Below, piece after piece: positions 9,456 to 18,009 of a stretch of 64,000 nt of DNA. This DNA comes from Cohnella herbarum (GTDB taxonomy: Bacteria > Bacillota > Bacilli > Paenibacillales > Paenibacillaceae), in assembly GCF_012849095.1 (NCBI RefSeq), contig NZ_CP051680.1, positions 7,002,001-7,066,000 of the forward strand, written 5' to 3'. The translations under genes and the position numbers were made by a program. The notes under the pieces were generated by a model, which made no database searches, was not told the origin of the DNA, and saw only the letters and a program-made list of their open reading frames with translations. Every line of letters begins with the position of its first letter. Position 1 is the first letter of the stretch.

Positions 9456-10616
9456 ATGACGATGCATAGTTACCGGGATACATGGGCCGAAGTTTCTCTA
9501 GACGACATACGCCATAACATTAGCACGGTCAAATCCATGCTCCGGGAACCGTGCCGGCTGATGGCGGTCGTCAAGGCGGACGGATACGGGCACGGCGCCG
9601 TCGAAGTTGCCCAAGCGGCTGTTGACGCCGGCGCGAGCGATCTCGGAGTCGCTTTCTTGGACGAGGCGCTCGCATTGGTCCATGCGGGCATCACCCGACC
9701 GATTCTGCTATTGGGTTACACGCCTCCCAGAGCGGTGGAAGAAGCCATACGCAACGATATCGCGATAACGGTATTCTCGGAGGAAGCGATAAACGCCATT
9801 GCTGTTTGCTGTAATAGACTCGGTCGCAAAGCCCGGATTCACCTGAAGGTCGATACCGGGATGACCCGGCTCGGCGTAGCTACGGCAGACGATGCCTATC
9901 GGCTCGCATCGTTAGCCATGGCTAGCGGTAACATCGAGTTGGAAGGCATCTTCACTCATTTCGCGGATGCCGACAATAGGGCAGACGACTCGTATACGCG
10001 GGCTCAATTCGACGGTTTTATCGCGATTATCGCGGAACTCGAACGGAGGAATATCCGCTTCTCCTTGAAGCATTGTTGCAATAGCGCGGCAACGTTGAAT
10101 TTCCCGGAAATGCACCTGGATATGGTCAGAGCGGGCATCGTTATTTACGGGTTATTGCCTTCCGGCAAGGCGACCGACCGATTCAAGCAAGCGATGAGCT
10201 TAAGAACGCGCGTATCCGCGTTGAAATACGTTCCGATAGGGACGGCCGTCGGTTATGGATGCCGATATCGGACGGAGGGCGACAGCGTGATCGCTACACT
10301 CCCCATCGGGTACGCGGACGGATTGTCCAGACGGATGTCGAACAACGGCTCCGTCTTGATCGGAGGCAGACAAGCTCCGATCGTCGGCACGATTTGCATG
10401 GATCAAACGATGATCGACGTGACCGATATTCCCGGAGTCCGCATCGGGGACGAAGCGACGATATTCGGCGTCTCGGAAGGTCGAGAGTTATCCGTCGGCG
10501 ATGTCGCGCGATCGATTGAAACCATTCCTTACGAAGTCGTATGCGCCGTCGGGAAAAGGGTTCCGCGAATATATGCTATTTCCGGGCAAACAGCTTCTTG
10601 TCGAAGAACAAGATGA
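9456..10616 (+). CDS. alr: Alanine racemase
   Basis: 386 residues. The PLP lysine is Lys40 in VVKADGYGHG, and the second catalytic base is Tyr267 in AVGYGCRYR. MVRAGIVIYGLLP and GTICMDQTMIDV are further family motifs. The enzyme interconverts L- and D-alanine for peptidoglycan or D-alanine catabolism. There is no strong ribosome binding site before ATG 9456 and a second ATG lies at 9462; the start is 3 bases after the ald stop, so translational coupling is likely. The last 41 bases overlap, on the opposite strand, the end of the next gene. The extreme C-terminus (SGQTASCRRTR) extends past the usual RVPRIY ending and is probably a recent read-through extension. Confidence 0.96.
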   Translation: MTMHSYRDTWAEVSLDDIRHNISTVKSMLREPCRLMAVVKADGYGHGAVEVAQAAVDAGASDLGVAFLDEALALVHAGITRPILLLGYTPPRAVEEAIRNDIAITVFSEEAINAIAVCCNRLGRKARIHLKVDTGMTRLGVATADDAYRLASLAMASGNIELEGIFTHFADADNRADDSYTRAQFDGFIAIIAELERRNIRFSLKHCCNSAATLNFPEMHLDMVRAGIVIYGLLPSGKATDRFKQAMSLRTRVSALKYVPIGTAVGYGCRYRTEGDSVIATLPIGYADGLSRRMSNNGSVLIGGRQAPIVGTICMDQTMIDVTDIPGVRIGDEATIFGVSEGRELSVGDVARSIETIPYEVVCAVGKRVPRIYAISGQTASCRRTR

Positions 10617-10965
10617 CGATAAACAGCGCGATAGCGAGAAGCAATATCGATGCGGGAATAATGAACGCTAACAGCGTCGCCGTATTCTCCGATTTGTAGT
10701 ACAACAGCATGCCGAACGGCATAAGTCCGCCGCCGATCAAGCTGGTCCATGCTTGCAGCTTGGCCGTTCGCACCATGCTGATTTCTTTGAATACATAATA
10801 AAACATGCCATATGCGAATAAGGTGAGCCACCCGACGACCAGAATGTGGGCGTGCACGGGAATCATCGCGTAGTCTTCTCTCCCGGCCATGTCCGATCCG
10901 ATCAACGCTCCGATTAAAGAATATATGGCCGCAACGCGAATTAACCACTTGCTGTAAACGATCAT
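10576..10965 (-). CDS. Small four-helix membrane protein resembling part of heme-copper oxidase subunit I
   Basis: 129 residues with four hydrophobic segments (about 7-25, 40-62, 72-92, 98-122). The second segment starts PVHAHILVVGW, which resembles the heme-ligand region HxH..GW of cytochrome oxidase subunit I and NorB-like proteins; short proteins of this kind are often annotated as cytochrome-c-oxidase-like in bacilli. It is far too short for a complete oxidase, so a heme-binding or accessory role is only a guess. AGGGAGAG lies upstream of the ATG. Its end overlaps the end of alr by 41 bases in antisense orientation. It stands alone on its strand. Confidence 0.7.
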   Translation of the reverse strand: MIVYSKWLIRVAAIYSLIGALIGSDMAGREDYAMIPVHAHILVVGWLTLFAYGMFYYVFKEISMVRTAKLQAWTSLIGGGLMPFGMLLYYKSENTATLLAFIIPASILLLAIALFIVILFFDKKLFARK

Positions 10966-11141
10966 GCATGAACTCTCCCTGTTTTGGATTTATCCCTCCC
11001 AATTTATCGAGGCAATATGAACGGACCGTGAACGGAATGTTACGAAGTCGGGATCAACGATCTAGATTGGGTCCGATCACTACTTTAGTACCTGTTGGTC
11101 CCCTAAGAATTTCCGTATTCTAAAGGAGGTTGGGAAAATTT

Positions 11142-11168
11142 ATGATAGAAACGGATGGGGAAACATGA
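11142..11168 (+). CDS. Eight-codon leader ORF upstream of the DUF6612-like gene
   Basis: AAAGGAGGT (11122-11130) is the strongest ribosome binding site in this leader, and the first ATG at suitable distance is 11142, which opens MIETDGET and stops at TGA 11166-11168. That stop overlaps the ATG of the secreted-protein gene at 11165 (ATGA). Translation of the main gene may thus depend on coupling to this short ORF. It is seen directly in the sequence; function is inferred. Confidence 0.5.
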   Translation: MIETDGET

Positions 11169-11905
11169 AAAACGGAATAAAACGGTTCGCCAAGCTCGGC
11201 ATGACGCTCGCTCTTAGCTTCGGCCTGCTTGGAACCGGGGCCGCGTTCGCGGCCGGGGCGGAGAAGACGATTGCGGTTCAGAAGGTTAGCGAAGGGGAAA
11301 AAGCGCTCGGCAAGACGATGGCCGCGTTTACGAAAGTAAAGAGCTTTGCTTACGATGCGACCGCGAACATCACGACGAACGGCGAAAAGATCCAATCGAA
11401 ATCGACAGGTGAACATATTTTGCTGCCGAAGATGGCCTTCAAAATGACGACTACCATGACCGTAGCCGGGCAGAAAACGGACACCTCGATCATACAAGTG
11501 GACAACAAGGTGTATGTTAAGTTACCAGGCTCGGCCGATTGGACGGCATCCGATCTCACGGGGGCGCTGTCCGAAGATACTCAAGCGGACCTGATGTTCG
11601 ATAAGTCGATGCTGAACGCTTTCGACAAGATCGGCGTGAAGAAGGTCGGCAACGATCAGGAAATTACGATGACCGTAAATCCGAAGAAATATTCGGAGCT
11701 TTTCGAGAGTACAACCGCGGTAGACGTGAACATCAAAAAGCTGAATATCAAATATACGGTAGACGGCAAAACGTGGCTTCCGAAAAAAGTAACGATGTCC
11801 ATGGAAGCGGGAGCGGATGGAGTCACGGTAAAATCGGATATGGCCTATACGTATAAATCGTTTAATCAAGTCAAGCCGATTAAGGCGCCAACGGTCGCGA
11901 AATAA
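11165..11905 (+). CDS. Secreted DUF6612-like protein
   Basis: 246 residues. A signal peptide is clear: basic KNGIKRFAK, a hydrophobic core, then GAAFA-AG with likely cleavage after about residue 29. The mature part has the pattern of the DUF6612 / LppX-like fold: KTMAAFTKVKSFAYDATANI, repeated beta strands with MAFKMTTTM, a lipoprotein-like IIQVDNKVYVKLPG and a late VDGKTWLPKKVTMSM strand. Such proteins resemble lipid-binding beta half-barrels on the outer cell surface; a binding role is inferred only. There is no lipobox cysteine. Its ATG overlaps the stop of an 8-codon leader ORF. A strong hairpin terminator follows. Confidence 0.75.
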   Translation: MKNGIKRFAKLGMTLALSFGLLGTGAAFAAGAEKTIAVQKVSEGEKALGKTMAAFTKVKSFAYDATANITTNGEKIQSKSTGEHILLPKMAFKMTTTMTVAGQKTDTSIIQVDNKVYVKLPGSADWTASDLTGALSEDTQADLMFDKSMLNAFDKIGVKKVGNDQEITMTVNPKKYSELFESTTAVDVNIKKLNIKYTVDGKTWLPKKVTMSMEAGADGVTVKSDMAYTYKSFNQVKPIKAPTVAK

Positions 11906-11910
11906 ACATA

Positions 11911-11960
11911 AAAGGCATGACGTTCGGGGAAGCCTCCCTGGCGTCATGCCTTTGTTTTAT
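11911..11960 (+). terminator. Rho-independent terminator
   Basis: AAAGGCATGACG (11911-11922) pairs perfectly with CGTCATGCCTTT (11942-11953), followed by TGTTTTAT. It lies between two convergent genes; the A/T flanks on both sides suggest that it works in both directions. Confidence 0.85.
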
Positions 11961-11978
11961 GGATGTTAGCCGCTAAGC

Positions 11979-13727
11979 TTATTTCTCTATTTCTTGGAGA
12001 ATGCCCGCAATGATCTCCTCATAGTCCGAGTCGGTCAGCGAGAACAGCTCCTCTCTTTTTCTTCTGGCGTCCGGATGTAGCTCGCCTATGTCTTTCCACA
12101 GGAACACTTTCTCCATCCTCCGAACGACCTCTTCCCGGTCCCCGCCTTGTTCGACGTAATCGCGGATAATCTCGTAATCGCGAATCCCTTTTTGCAGCAG
12201 CTTGTACCTGAGCGTCAGCATCGGCTTGCCGTCCCGGCCGGGATAGACGAAGTTGGTGTCGCCCGCCGGGAAGTACGGATAGTGGTAGGAGATTTTGTTC
12301 AGCGGATCGTTCGGCCATACGGTATAGTTCCACCTCAGGAAGCCGTCCATGTTCATGTAATATGCAAGCCAAGGGATCAGCCGCGATTCGAGCAGGTGGG
12401 AGCGGATAAACGTATTCGGGAGATCCGGTCCGCAGCAGACGTAGTAGGTCATGTAACCTTTGATCTCTTTCTTGAGGCTGGCGATCTTCTCGGACTCCGC
12501 GGCGATGCAGTTCAAGATCGGAACGTAGTCCATCATGCCTTCGATTCCTTGTTCGATGAATTCGGCATGGTTAATGGCGGCCTTATATTTGAAGGATGGC
12601 CCCATTTTCTTCAATTCGTCGAGACGTTCCGTAAAAAGAGCCAAGTCGGACGGCTCGTCCGCGGTGACCCTGACGATGTCGATCCAGCCCATCTCGATGA
12701 AATTGCTCTCGAGAGCCTGTACGTATTGGACGAAATCCCGCTTATGCGTCATGTATTTGAAGGAGCGGCTGCTCTCGTCCCAGTATCGGATCCGCACGGC
12801 GTCGTTATAATCTTCGAGCACCGCTCCGAGTCCGGCATCCGGAAGAACCCAGATATTGATTAGGCCGAACACTTCGATCTCTTGAGAAATTCCGTGTTTC
12901 ATGCCCATCTTCACGTAGCGGTTCAGCGCATCGAAATCGAAAACCCATTGTCCGTTCGCGAGCCGCGTCGTCCGAACGATGTTGTACTCGAACAGATTGG
13001 CGGGATCGATTCGGTCATAGGCGGACGATTGGCCCGACCAAGGAATTTCGGAAGCGACGATGCTGAGCGATTTCTGACCGAGATCGGCCAAGGAGGCGAG
13101 ATAGGGATCGATGACCGCGAAATGCTCGTCGCTCCAGAGCTCCAGGTCGTACTTTCTCGCGATGTTGGAATTATGCTGCCACAAATCCAGGTGGAAAGCG
13201 TAATCTCCGGCATCCTTAAGCGTAGCGTTCACGACTTGAACGTTGAAGGAGAGTTCGCGAACTAAGGATTCGTCCTCGAAGAGACGGTGTCCGAAGACGG
13301 AAATTCGCGGCGTATACGCGCCGGGATCGGCGTCTTTGCCGATCTCGATTTCGATCCATACCGGCTGTACGCGTCCTGCCTCCACATGGATAAAAGGCTG
13401 CCGCAGCAAAATATCGGATTTCAATTGGCGGTCGTCGTCCTCGACGAGTCCGATCAATGTAGCTTTAACGCTGCTTGCCCGAAGGCCGGGAATTTCGGCG
13501 TTCACCCTGACGATGTCGATTGGACCTCTTTCGTAGAAAGCGGGATCTTCGTTCACGCAGACTAACATTTCCCTATCGGAGTGGATCAGAAGCTGGACCG
13601 CCGCCCGGTCGTTTCTTCCGCAGACGAGGGAAATTTCTTTGTTCTCGTCGAAAGGGAGAGTGAATTTATTTAACGCTCCATGTACGTGTTTATAGCTTTC
13701 ATGCTCTAGTCCCAACGAAATATTCAA
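11979..13727 (-). CDS. DUF4091 domain protein, putative glycoside hydrolase
   Basis: 582 residues from TTG 13727 with GGGGGA just upstream. The C-terminal region has the DUF4091 pattern: a tryptophan-rich WNYTVWPNDP, FPAGDTNFVYPGRDGKPM, then LRYKLLQKGIRDYEII. The middle part has a TIM-barrel look, with DIVRVTADEPSD as a plausible acidic active site. DUF4091 proteins are often annotated as GH123-like beta-N-acetylgalactosaminidases, but their true substrates are mostly unknown. No signal peptide is present, so a cytoplasmic role on imported oligosaccharides is likely. It is divergent from an AraC regulator 118 bases away, which is the obvious candidate regulator. Confidence 0.82.
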   Translation of the reverse strand: MNISLGLEHESYKHVHGALNKFTLPFDENKEISLVCGRNDRAAVQLLIHSDREMLVCVNEDPAFYERGPIDIVRVNAEIPGLRASSVKATLIGLVEDDDRQLKSDILLRQPFIHVEAGRVQPVWIEIEIGKDADPGAYTPRISVFGHRLFEDESLVRELSFNVQVVNATLKDAGDYAFHLDLWQHNSNIARKYDLELWSDEHFAVIDPYLASLADLGQKSLSIVASEIPWSGQSSAYDRIDPANLFEYNIVRTTRLANGQWVFDFDALNRYVKMGMKHGISQEIEVFGLINIWVLPDAGLGAVLEDYNDAVRIRYWDESSRSFKYMTHKRDFVQYVQALESNFIEMGWIDIVRVTADEPSDLALFTERLDELKKMGPSFKYKAAINHAEFIEQGIEGMMDYVPILNCIAAESEKIASLKKEIKGYMTYYVCCGPDLPNTFIRSHLLESRLIPWLAYYMNMDGFLRWNYTVWPNDPLNKISYHYPYFPAGDTNFVYPGRDGKPMLTLRYKLLQKGIRDYEIIRDYVEQGGDREEVVRRMEKVFLWKDIGELHPDARRKREELFSLTDSDYEEIIAGILQEIEK

Positions 13728-13845
13728 GGCGATTCCCCCAGCTTATTAAATATGATAATACTTGAATTATAGATCCCGCATCCTCTAAACTGTATATACG
13801 AATTCCTTGATTATATGGACATTTCACGTATATGGCGGTGACGAG

Positions 13846-14697
13846 ATGATCTATTCAAGCTTGTATCGGGTACCGGATGAGGATGATCAGGGAATCCTTG
13901 ATCAGAGTGCTTACCTTCTCGTGAATTCGGCAGGTTATTACGAGTACGAGTCCTACTTTAAAATGAGCCATAGGAAAGCGGGACGTAAGGACTTTTACCT
14001 TGGTTATAATTACTATGGACCAATGACCGTTCGGATGGGGGGACGGGAGCATATGTTGCAACCGGGAAGTCTGTTTGTCTATCGCCCGCAGGAAGAGCAG
14101 TACTACGGTCATGCTTCCGAGCGGAAGTTTTTATCCTATTGGGTGCATTTTACGGGATACGGTGCCGAAGAGATTTTGCGTAACGCCAAATTGTCCGGCG
14201 AGGTTCCTTATTTTGCCGGAGTACACAACGAAATCGCAACGGTGTTCGAAAATATTATGAATGAATTACGCGATAAGAAAGCGGGCTTCGAGTTGGCTTC
14301 GGCTTCGTTGTTGGCCTACCTTCTCGCTCTGCTTTCCAGACGGATCGAACGGGGATCTTCTGGCATCAAGGTCGACAAACGGGGAGAAATCTACGAATCG
14401 ATCAAATATATACACGATCATTATACGAAGGATCTGTACGTGGCAGACTTGGCCGAACTCGCACACCTTAGCCCGGACAGGTATACGACCTTGTTTAAGT
14501 CGATTACGGACACGACCCCGCTGCAATATATTATCAAGTTCAGATTGCAGAAGGCATGCGACTTGATGAAAAATACGCATCTCAACATCCAGCAGATTTC
14601 CTCTCTGGTAGGATTCGATGATCAACTTTACTTCAGCAGAATGTTCAAGAAGGTTTACGGTGCAACCCCTTCGGAGTATATGACTAGGTTCGATTAA
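13846..14697 (+). CDS. AraC family transcriptional regulator
   Basis: About 283 residues from ATG 13846, with GGCGGTGACG upstream; the frame is open back to a TTG at 13807 that lacks a good binding site. The N-terminal part is a cupin-like sensor domain (GYNYYGPMTVRMGG, then LQPGSLFVYRP). The C-terminal 100 residues carry two helix-turn-helix units (LYVADLAELAHLSPDRYTTL and IQQISSLVGFDDQLYFSRMF) and the AraC ending KKVYGATPSEYM. It is divergent from the DUF4091 gene and probably activates it when its sugar ligand is present. Confidence 0.93.
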   Translation: MIYSSLYRVPDEDDQGILDQSAYLLVNSAGYYEYESYFKMSHRKAGRKDFYLGYNYYGPMTVRMGGREHMLQPGSLFVYRPQEEQYYGHASERKFLSYWVHFTGYGAEEILRNAKLSGEVPYFAGVHNEIATVFENIMNELRDKKAGFELASASLLAYLLALLSRRIERGSSGIKVDKRGEIYESIKYIHDHYTKDLYVADLAELAHLSPDRYTTLFKSITDTTPLQYIIKFRLQKACDLMKNTHLNIQQISSLVGFDDQLYFSRMFKKVYGATPSEYMTRFD

Positions 14698-14824
14698 ACA
14701 TGGGATTGAGGCCGCGATGGCAGCAAGTAGGAAGAGCAGGGAGAGCAAGGCGGAGGTATCAAGTAGTCTTGAGTTTGGGTACTCAGGGCAAGCGCAGTAG
14801 ACTTGCTTCGAGCAGTAAACTGTT

Positions 14825-15010
14825 CTAACGGAAGTCACGGACGTTATGTGGTCGATAACAAGTGTTTTGAAAATGTAACGGATGTGAGCGCCGCTATTTA
14901 AGCTCAATGGGCTATTTTTATTGAAAAATACTAAAATAAGGGCTCTCACTTCCCTTGGATTATGAAAAGTGCTCTTTTAAGCAAAATAAGGGCTGTGATT
15001 TCCGTTAGAG
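14825..15010 (+). repeat. Four diverged quasi-palindromic units, paired 50 bases apart, in a gene-free stretch
   Basis: The 430-base stretch 14698-15127 has no convincing gene. It holds four related units of about 24 bases. Units at 14825 (CTAACGGAAGTCACGGACGTT) and 14875 (GTAACGGATGTGAGCGCCGC) are in one orientation, units at 14933 (AAAATAAGGGCTCTCACTTC) and 14983 (AAAATAAGGGCTGTGATTTC) are in the other. Within each pair the period is exactly 50. Each unit is itself a loose palindrome with TAACGG/CCGTTA arms. Quoted strings are the first 20-21 bases or fewer of each unit. Confidence 0.6.
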
Positions 15011-15127
15011 TGAAAAAACGGCGGGAGGAGGTGCACTAGTGGTCAAATCATCCCGATATCCGGAAAACCGTCGGAGATGGTTAACCGTGCCCTCCTTGGC
15101 ATATGCCCGCTCTTCCCTTATTTCGCG

Positions 15128-16882
15128 TTAATCTCCTAATATCGGACGGTCAAGAAACTCGATGATCGGACGCTTAGCGCCGTGCAGTTCGAATAGGACT
15201 ACTTCGTTATCCCCTTGCTTCAGGAGCGGGGCCGGAACGTATAACGTCTGCTGCGGACCGCGCTCCCAGTAACGTCCGAGATGGAAACCGTTAATCCAGA
15301 CGTTGCCTTTGGTCCAGCCTTCCGTCTTTAGGAAAGTGTCGGCGCACTCACCCGTAATCTCCAGTGTTCCACGATAGAATGTCGGCATGGCTAAAGGCTG
15401 TTGGTTGGCATCCGCAAAAGTTAATCCGCTCAAATCGTTAAGCGGCAGCGTATGAATCGTCCAATCGTATTGGAATTGATTGTTCATTCGTACGCCTTCC
15501 GTAATTCCTTTATGATCCTTAAGCTGGGGTCCGTAATTGATCCGTCCCATATTTTCCACCAAGATTTCGAGTACGGCGCCCTCCTCTGGAATATCCAGCA
15601 TGAATGTTTGCGGGTCCCATCGCTCGGAGACGCCGACAAACGATCCGTCCACGTACACGATAGCCCTGTCCCGAACGTCTTGAATCGTAAGCTTACCCTG
15701 CGTGCGCGGACCGGAGATACGGGTCCTGTAAACGATAAAGCCTTCGTACTGTCCAAGCCGTTCCATCGGTTCGGGCGTTACGCGTTGAACGGGCCGCGAT
15801 AAGCGTTCGAGATTGCCGAACAAGGGAGCTTGCTCCGTAAGCTCAACCGTTCCGTAAGCGCGTTTAGGCAACGAAGGCGGCACGGGGATAGGCGGTTCGT
15901 TCGAGTATTCGCTTAGAATCGCCCGAACCTTATCGTATTTCTCGTTCGTGTCGCCGCATTCGCTAAGCGGTGAATCGTAGTCGTAGCTCGTAATCGTCGG
16001 CTCGTACCGATCGCCATAGTTGGCCCCGTTCCAGAAGCCGAAGTTCGTGCCTCCGTGGAACATGTAGAAGTTCAAGGATGCGCCGGCGTCCATCATTTCC
16101 CGGAGCGTCTCGGCGACCGATTCCGCGTCGCGGGTATGATGAGGTTTCATCCAATGATCGAACCAACCGTTCCAGAACTCCATGCACATGAGCGGACCGT
16201 CAGGCTGATACTCCTGCAACTTGGCGAAAGCTTCGTTCGCCCGCGATCCGAAATTTACCGTCGCGAGCACATCCGGAAGCGTTCCCCCTTGCAACATATC
16301 GTCTTCCGGGCCGTCCGACGTGAATAGCAGCACATCGATTCCTCTGCGGATCATGCCTTCCTTTAGGTGAGTCAGGTACGCTTTGTCGTTGCCGTAGCTG
16401 CCATACTCGTTCTCGATCTGCATGGCGATGATCGGACCGCCGTTCGTGCATAACAAAGGAACTAGCTTAGGAAGCAGCACGTCGTAATAGGCGTCCACTT
16501 TCTCAAGGTAGACGGAATCGTTGCAACGCAAGCGAATATCGGGGTAATTGAGCAACCATGCCGGCAAGCCCCCGAACTCCCACTCTGCGCAGATGTACGG
16601 GCTTGGCCGTACGATGACGTGCAGACCCAGCTCCCCGGCCGTTTCGACGAATCGAACGAGATCGGCCATTCCTCCGAATTCAAAGCGGCCTTCCGTCGGC
16701 TCGTGCATATTCCAAGGCACGTAAGTTTCAACGGTGTTGAAACCGCAAGCTTTCAGCTTAAGCAGCCGGTCTTGCCAGTACTCCGGTACGATGCGGAAAT
16801 AATGTATCGCGCCCGCCAAGATTCGAATAGGTTGTCCGTTCCATATGAACCGATTTCCTTGTAATTCAAACTTCCCCATCAT
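15128..16882 (-). CDS. Beta-galactosidase, glycoside hydrolase family 35
   Basis: 584 residues from ATG 16882; GGGGAGGGTTC immediately upstream decides this start, although the frame is open to 16978. The N-terminal TIM barrel begins GKFELQGNRFIWNGQPIRIL and has FNTVETYVPWNMHEP, typical of GH35. The acid/base Glu159 is in QIENEYGS and the nucleophile Glu235 in CMEFWNGWFD. The C-terminal jelly-roll ends with WINGFHLGRYWERGPQQTLY, also a GH35 hallmark. No signal peptide: it should release terminal galactose from imported oligosaccharides in the cytoplasm. It is divergent from an AraC gene, its likely activator. Confidence 0.95.
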   Translation of the reverse strand: MMGKFELQGNRFIWNGQPIRILAGAIHYFRIVPEYWQDRLLKLKACGFNTVETYVPWNMHEPTEGRFEFGGMADLVRFVETAGELGLHVIVRPSPYICAEWEFGGLPAWLLNYPDIRLRCNDSVYLEKVDAYYDVLLPKLVPLLCTNGGPIIAMQIENEYGSYGNDKAYLTHLKEGMIRRGIDVLLFTSDGPEDDMLQGGTLPDVLATVNFGSRANEAFAKLQEYQPDGPLMCMEFWNGWFDHWMKPHHTRDAESVAETLREMMDAGASLNFYMFHGGTNFGFWNGANYGDRYEPTITSYDYDSPLSECGDTNEKYDKVRAILSEYSNEPPIPVPPSLPKRAYGTVELTEQAPLFGNLERLSRPVQRVTPEPMERLGQYEGFIVYRTRISGPRTQGKLTIQDVRDRAIVYVDGSFVGVSERWDPQTFMLDIPEEGAVLEILVENMGRINYGPQLKDHKGITEGVRMNNQFQYDWTIHTLPLNDLSGLTFADANQQPLAMPTFYRGTLEITGECADTFLKTEGWTKGNVWINGFHLGRYWERGPQQTLYVPAPLLKQGDNEVVLFELHGAKRPIIEFLDRPILGD

Positions 16883-17055
16883 GAACCCTCCCCAGTAATA
16901 AGCGAAATAAGTCTTTCTCTTATTGTAGGAAGCGGGGAGAGGGCAGACAATCGACAAATCGAGAAGCTTTTTAACCAAATTTTCTGTTGCGAAGCGGGAG
17001 AGTAATGCTATACTGAATCAAAATTCGATCCGATGAGTGCTAGGGAGCCGGAAAT

Positions 17056-17994
17056 ATGGATATTAACGTGCAATTTCAGAATGTCACCCAGACGCTGCAA
17101 ATCGTCGGATGTACTTTTTTGGTTAAACCGTTCGGGTACGAGTATCCTTTGCATCATCACTCTTTATTCGAGCTCGTTCACTGCGTTGCGGGGGAAATTC
17201 GCGAAAAAATCGGTTCGGATACAGTCTATGTACGACCCGGGGATTGGCTGCTCATCAAATCCGGCATGCAACATAACCTGTTGACGACCTCGAGCGCTCA
17301 CAGCGCCTTCTTCAACGTGCACTTCGATTTGGACTCGCGACAGATGAGAAGACAATTGAGCACGAACAATTATATTCTGATTGCGAGCTCGGTTGCGGAA
17401 CGGACCCGGCTTCCTTCGTACATGGGGGAAATCGATAAGCTGTTGTGCACGGCATTGTTGGAGAGGGGATCGGACGGGGACTCAAACACCGGTGGAAAAA
17501 GGACGGAAGAGATTTCGGTCTTGGGCGGTGAACGGACGGAAGAAACTCTTCTCCCGGAACATCTAGCCTTGCAGGCATATTTATTGCTGATTATTCAAGA
17601 GCTTCTGGGATTACCGGATCTAGGGAGCGAACAGGTTGCTTATAAGGAAATGACCATCGGAGAAACGGATTTGGCCCACCGTATCGAAGCCCGGCTTCAT
17701 GACAATCTGTTCCGCGACGATAAGATCACCGCGATCGCGAATGAACTGAATATTAGCCTCAGCCAATGCTGCAAAATATTCACCAAAATATACGGAATAT
17801 CTCCGCGCCAATACGTCAGCCAAATGAAGCTGAACGAAGCGAAGCGATTGCTCGTCAACACGGATCTGTCCGTTCAGGCCATCTCCGAACGGCTCGGTTT
17901 TCACTCCGTGTACCATTTCTCTCGGCAGTTCCGCCGTTGGACGGGTACTTCGCCTACGGCGTTCCGTCCTAAGCCGACCTCTCCGATTCAATAA
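17056..17994 (+). CDS. AraC family transcriptional regulator
   Basis: 312 residues from ATG 17056 (GGAGCC upstream). The N-terminal cupin shows LHHHSLFELVHCVAGEI and VRPGDWLLIKSGMQH, a sugar-sensing AraC layout. Residues 150-175 form a low-complexity insert rich in Thr/Glu/Gly with a near-repeat (GKRTEEISVLGGERTEETLL) that may be a loop. The C-terminus has two helix-turn-helix units ending WTGTSPTAFR. It is divergent from the GH35 gene, 173 bases away, and probably controls it. The stretch after it up to 18694 is gene-free and repeat-rich. Confidence 0.92.
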   Translation: MDINVQFQNVTQTLQIVGCTFLVKPFGYEYPLHHHSLFELVHCVAGEIREKIGSDTVYVRPGDWLLIKSGMQHNLLTTSSAHSAFFNVHFDLDSRQMRRQLSTNNYILIASSVAERTRLPSYMGEIDKLLCTALLERGSDGDSNTGGKRTEEISVLGGERTEETLLPEHLALQAYLLLIIQELLGLPDLGSEQVAYKEMTIGETDLAHRIEARLHDNLFRDDKITAIANELNISLSQCCKIFTKIYGISPRQYVSQMKLNEAKRLLVNTDLSVQAISERLGFHSVYHFSRQFRRWTGTSPTAFRPKPTSPIQ

Positions 17995-18009
17995 AAGGTA
18001 TCTTCTTGC

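Noticed and set aside
10529..11002. 157-codon minus-strand frame overlapping the small membrane protein
   Set aside because: The frame of the four-helix protein has a ribosome binding site and coherent hydrophobic segments; this one has neither.
12147..12863. 238-codon open frame on the plus strand
   Set aside because: It lies wholly inside the DUF4091 gene in antisense, has no ribosome binding site and shows a shadow composition.
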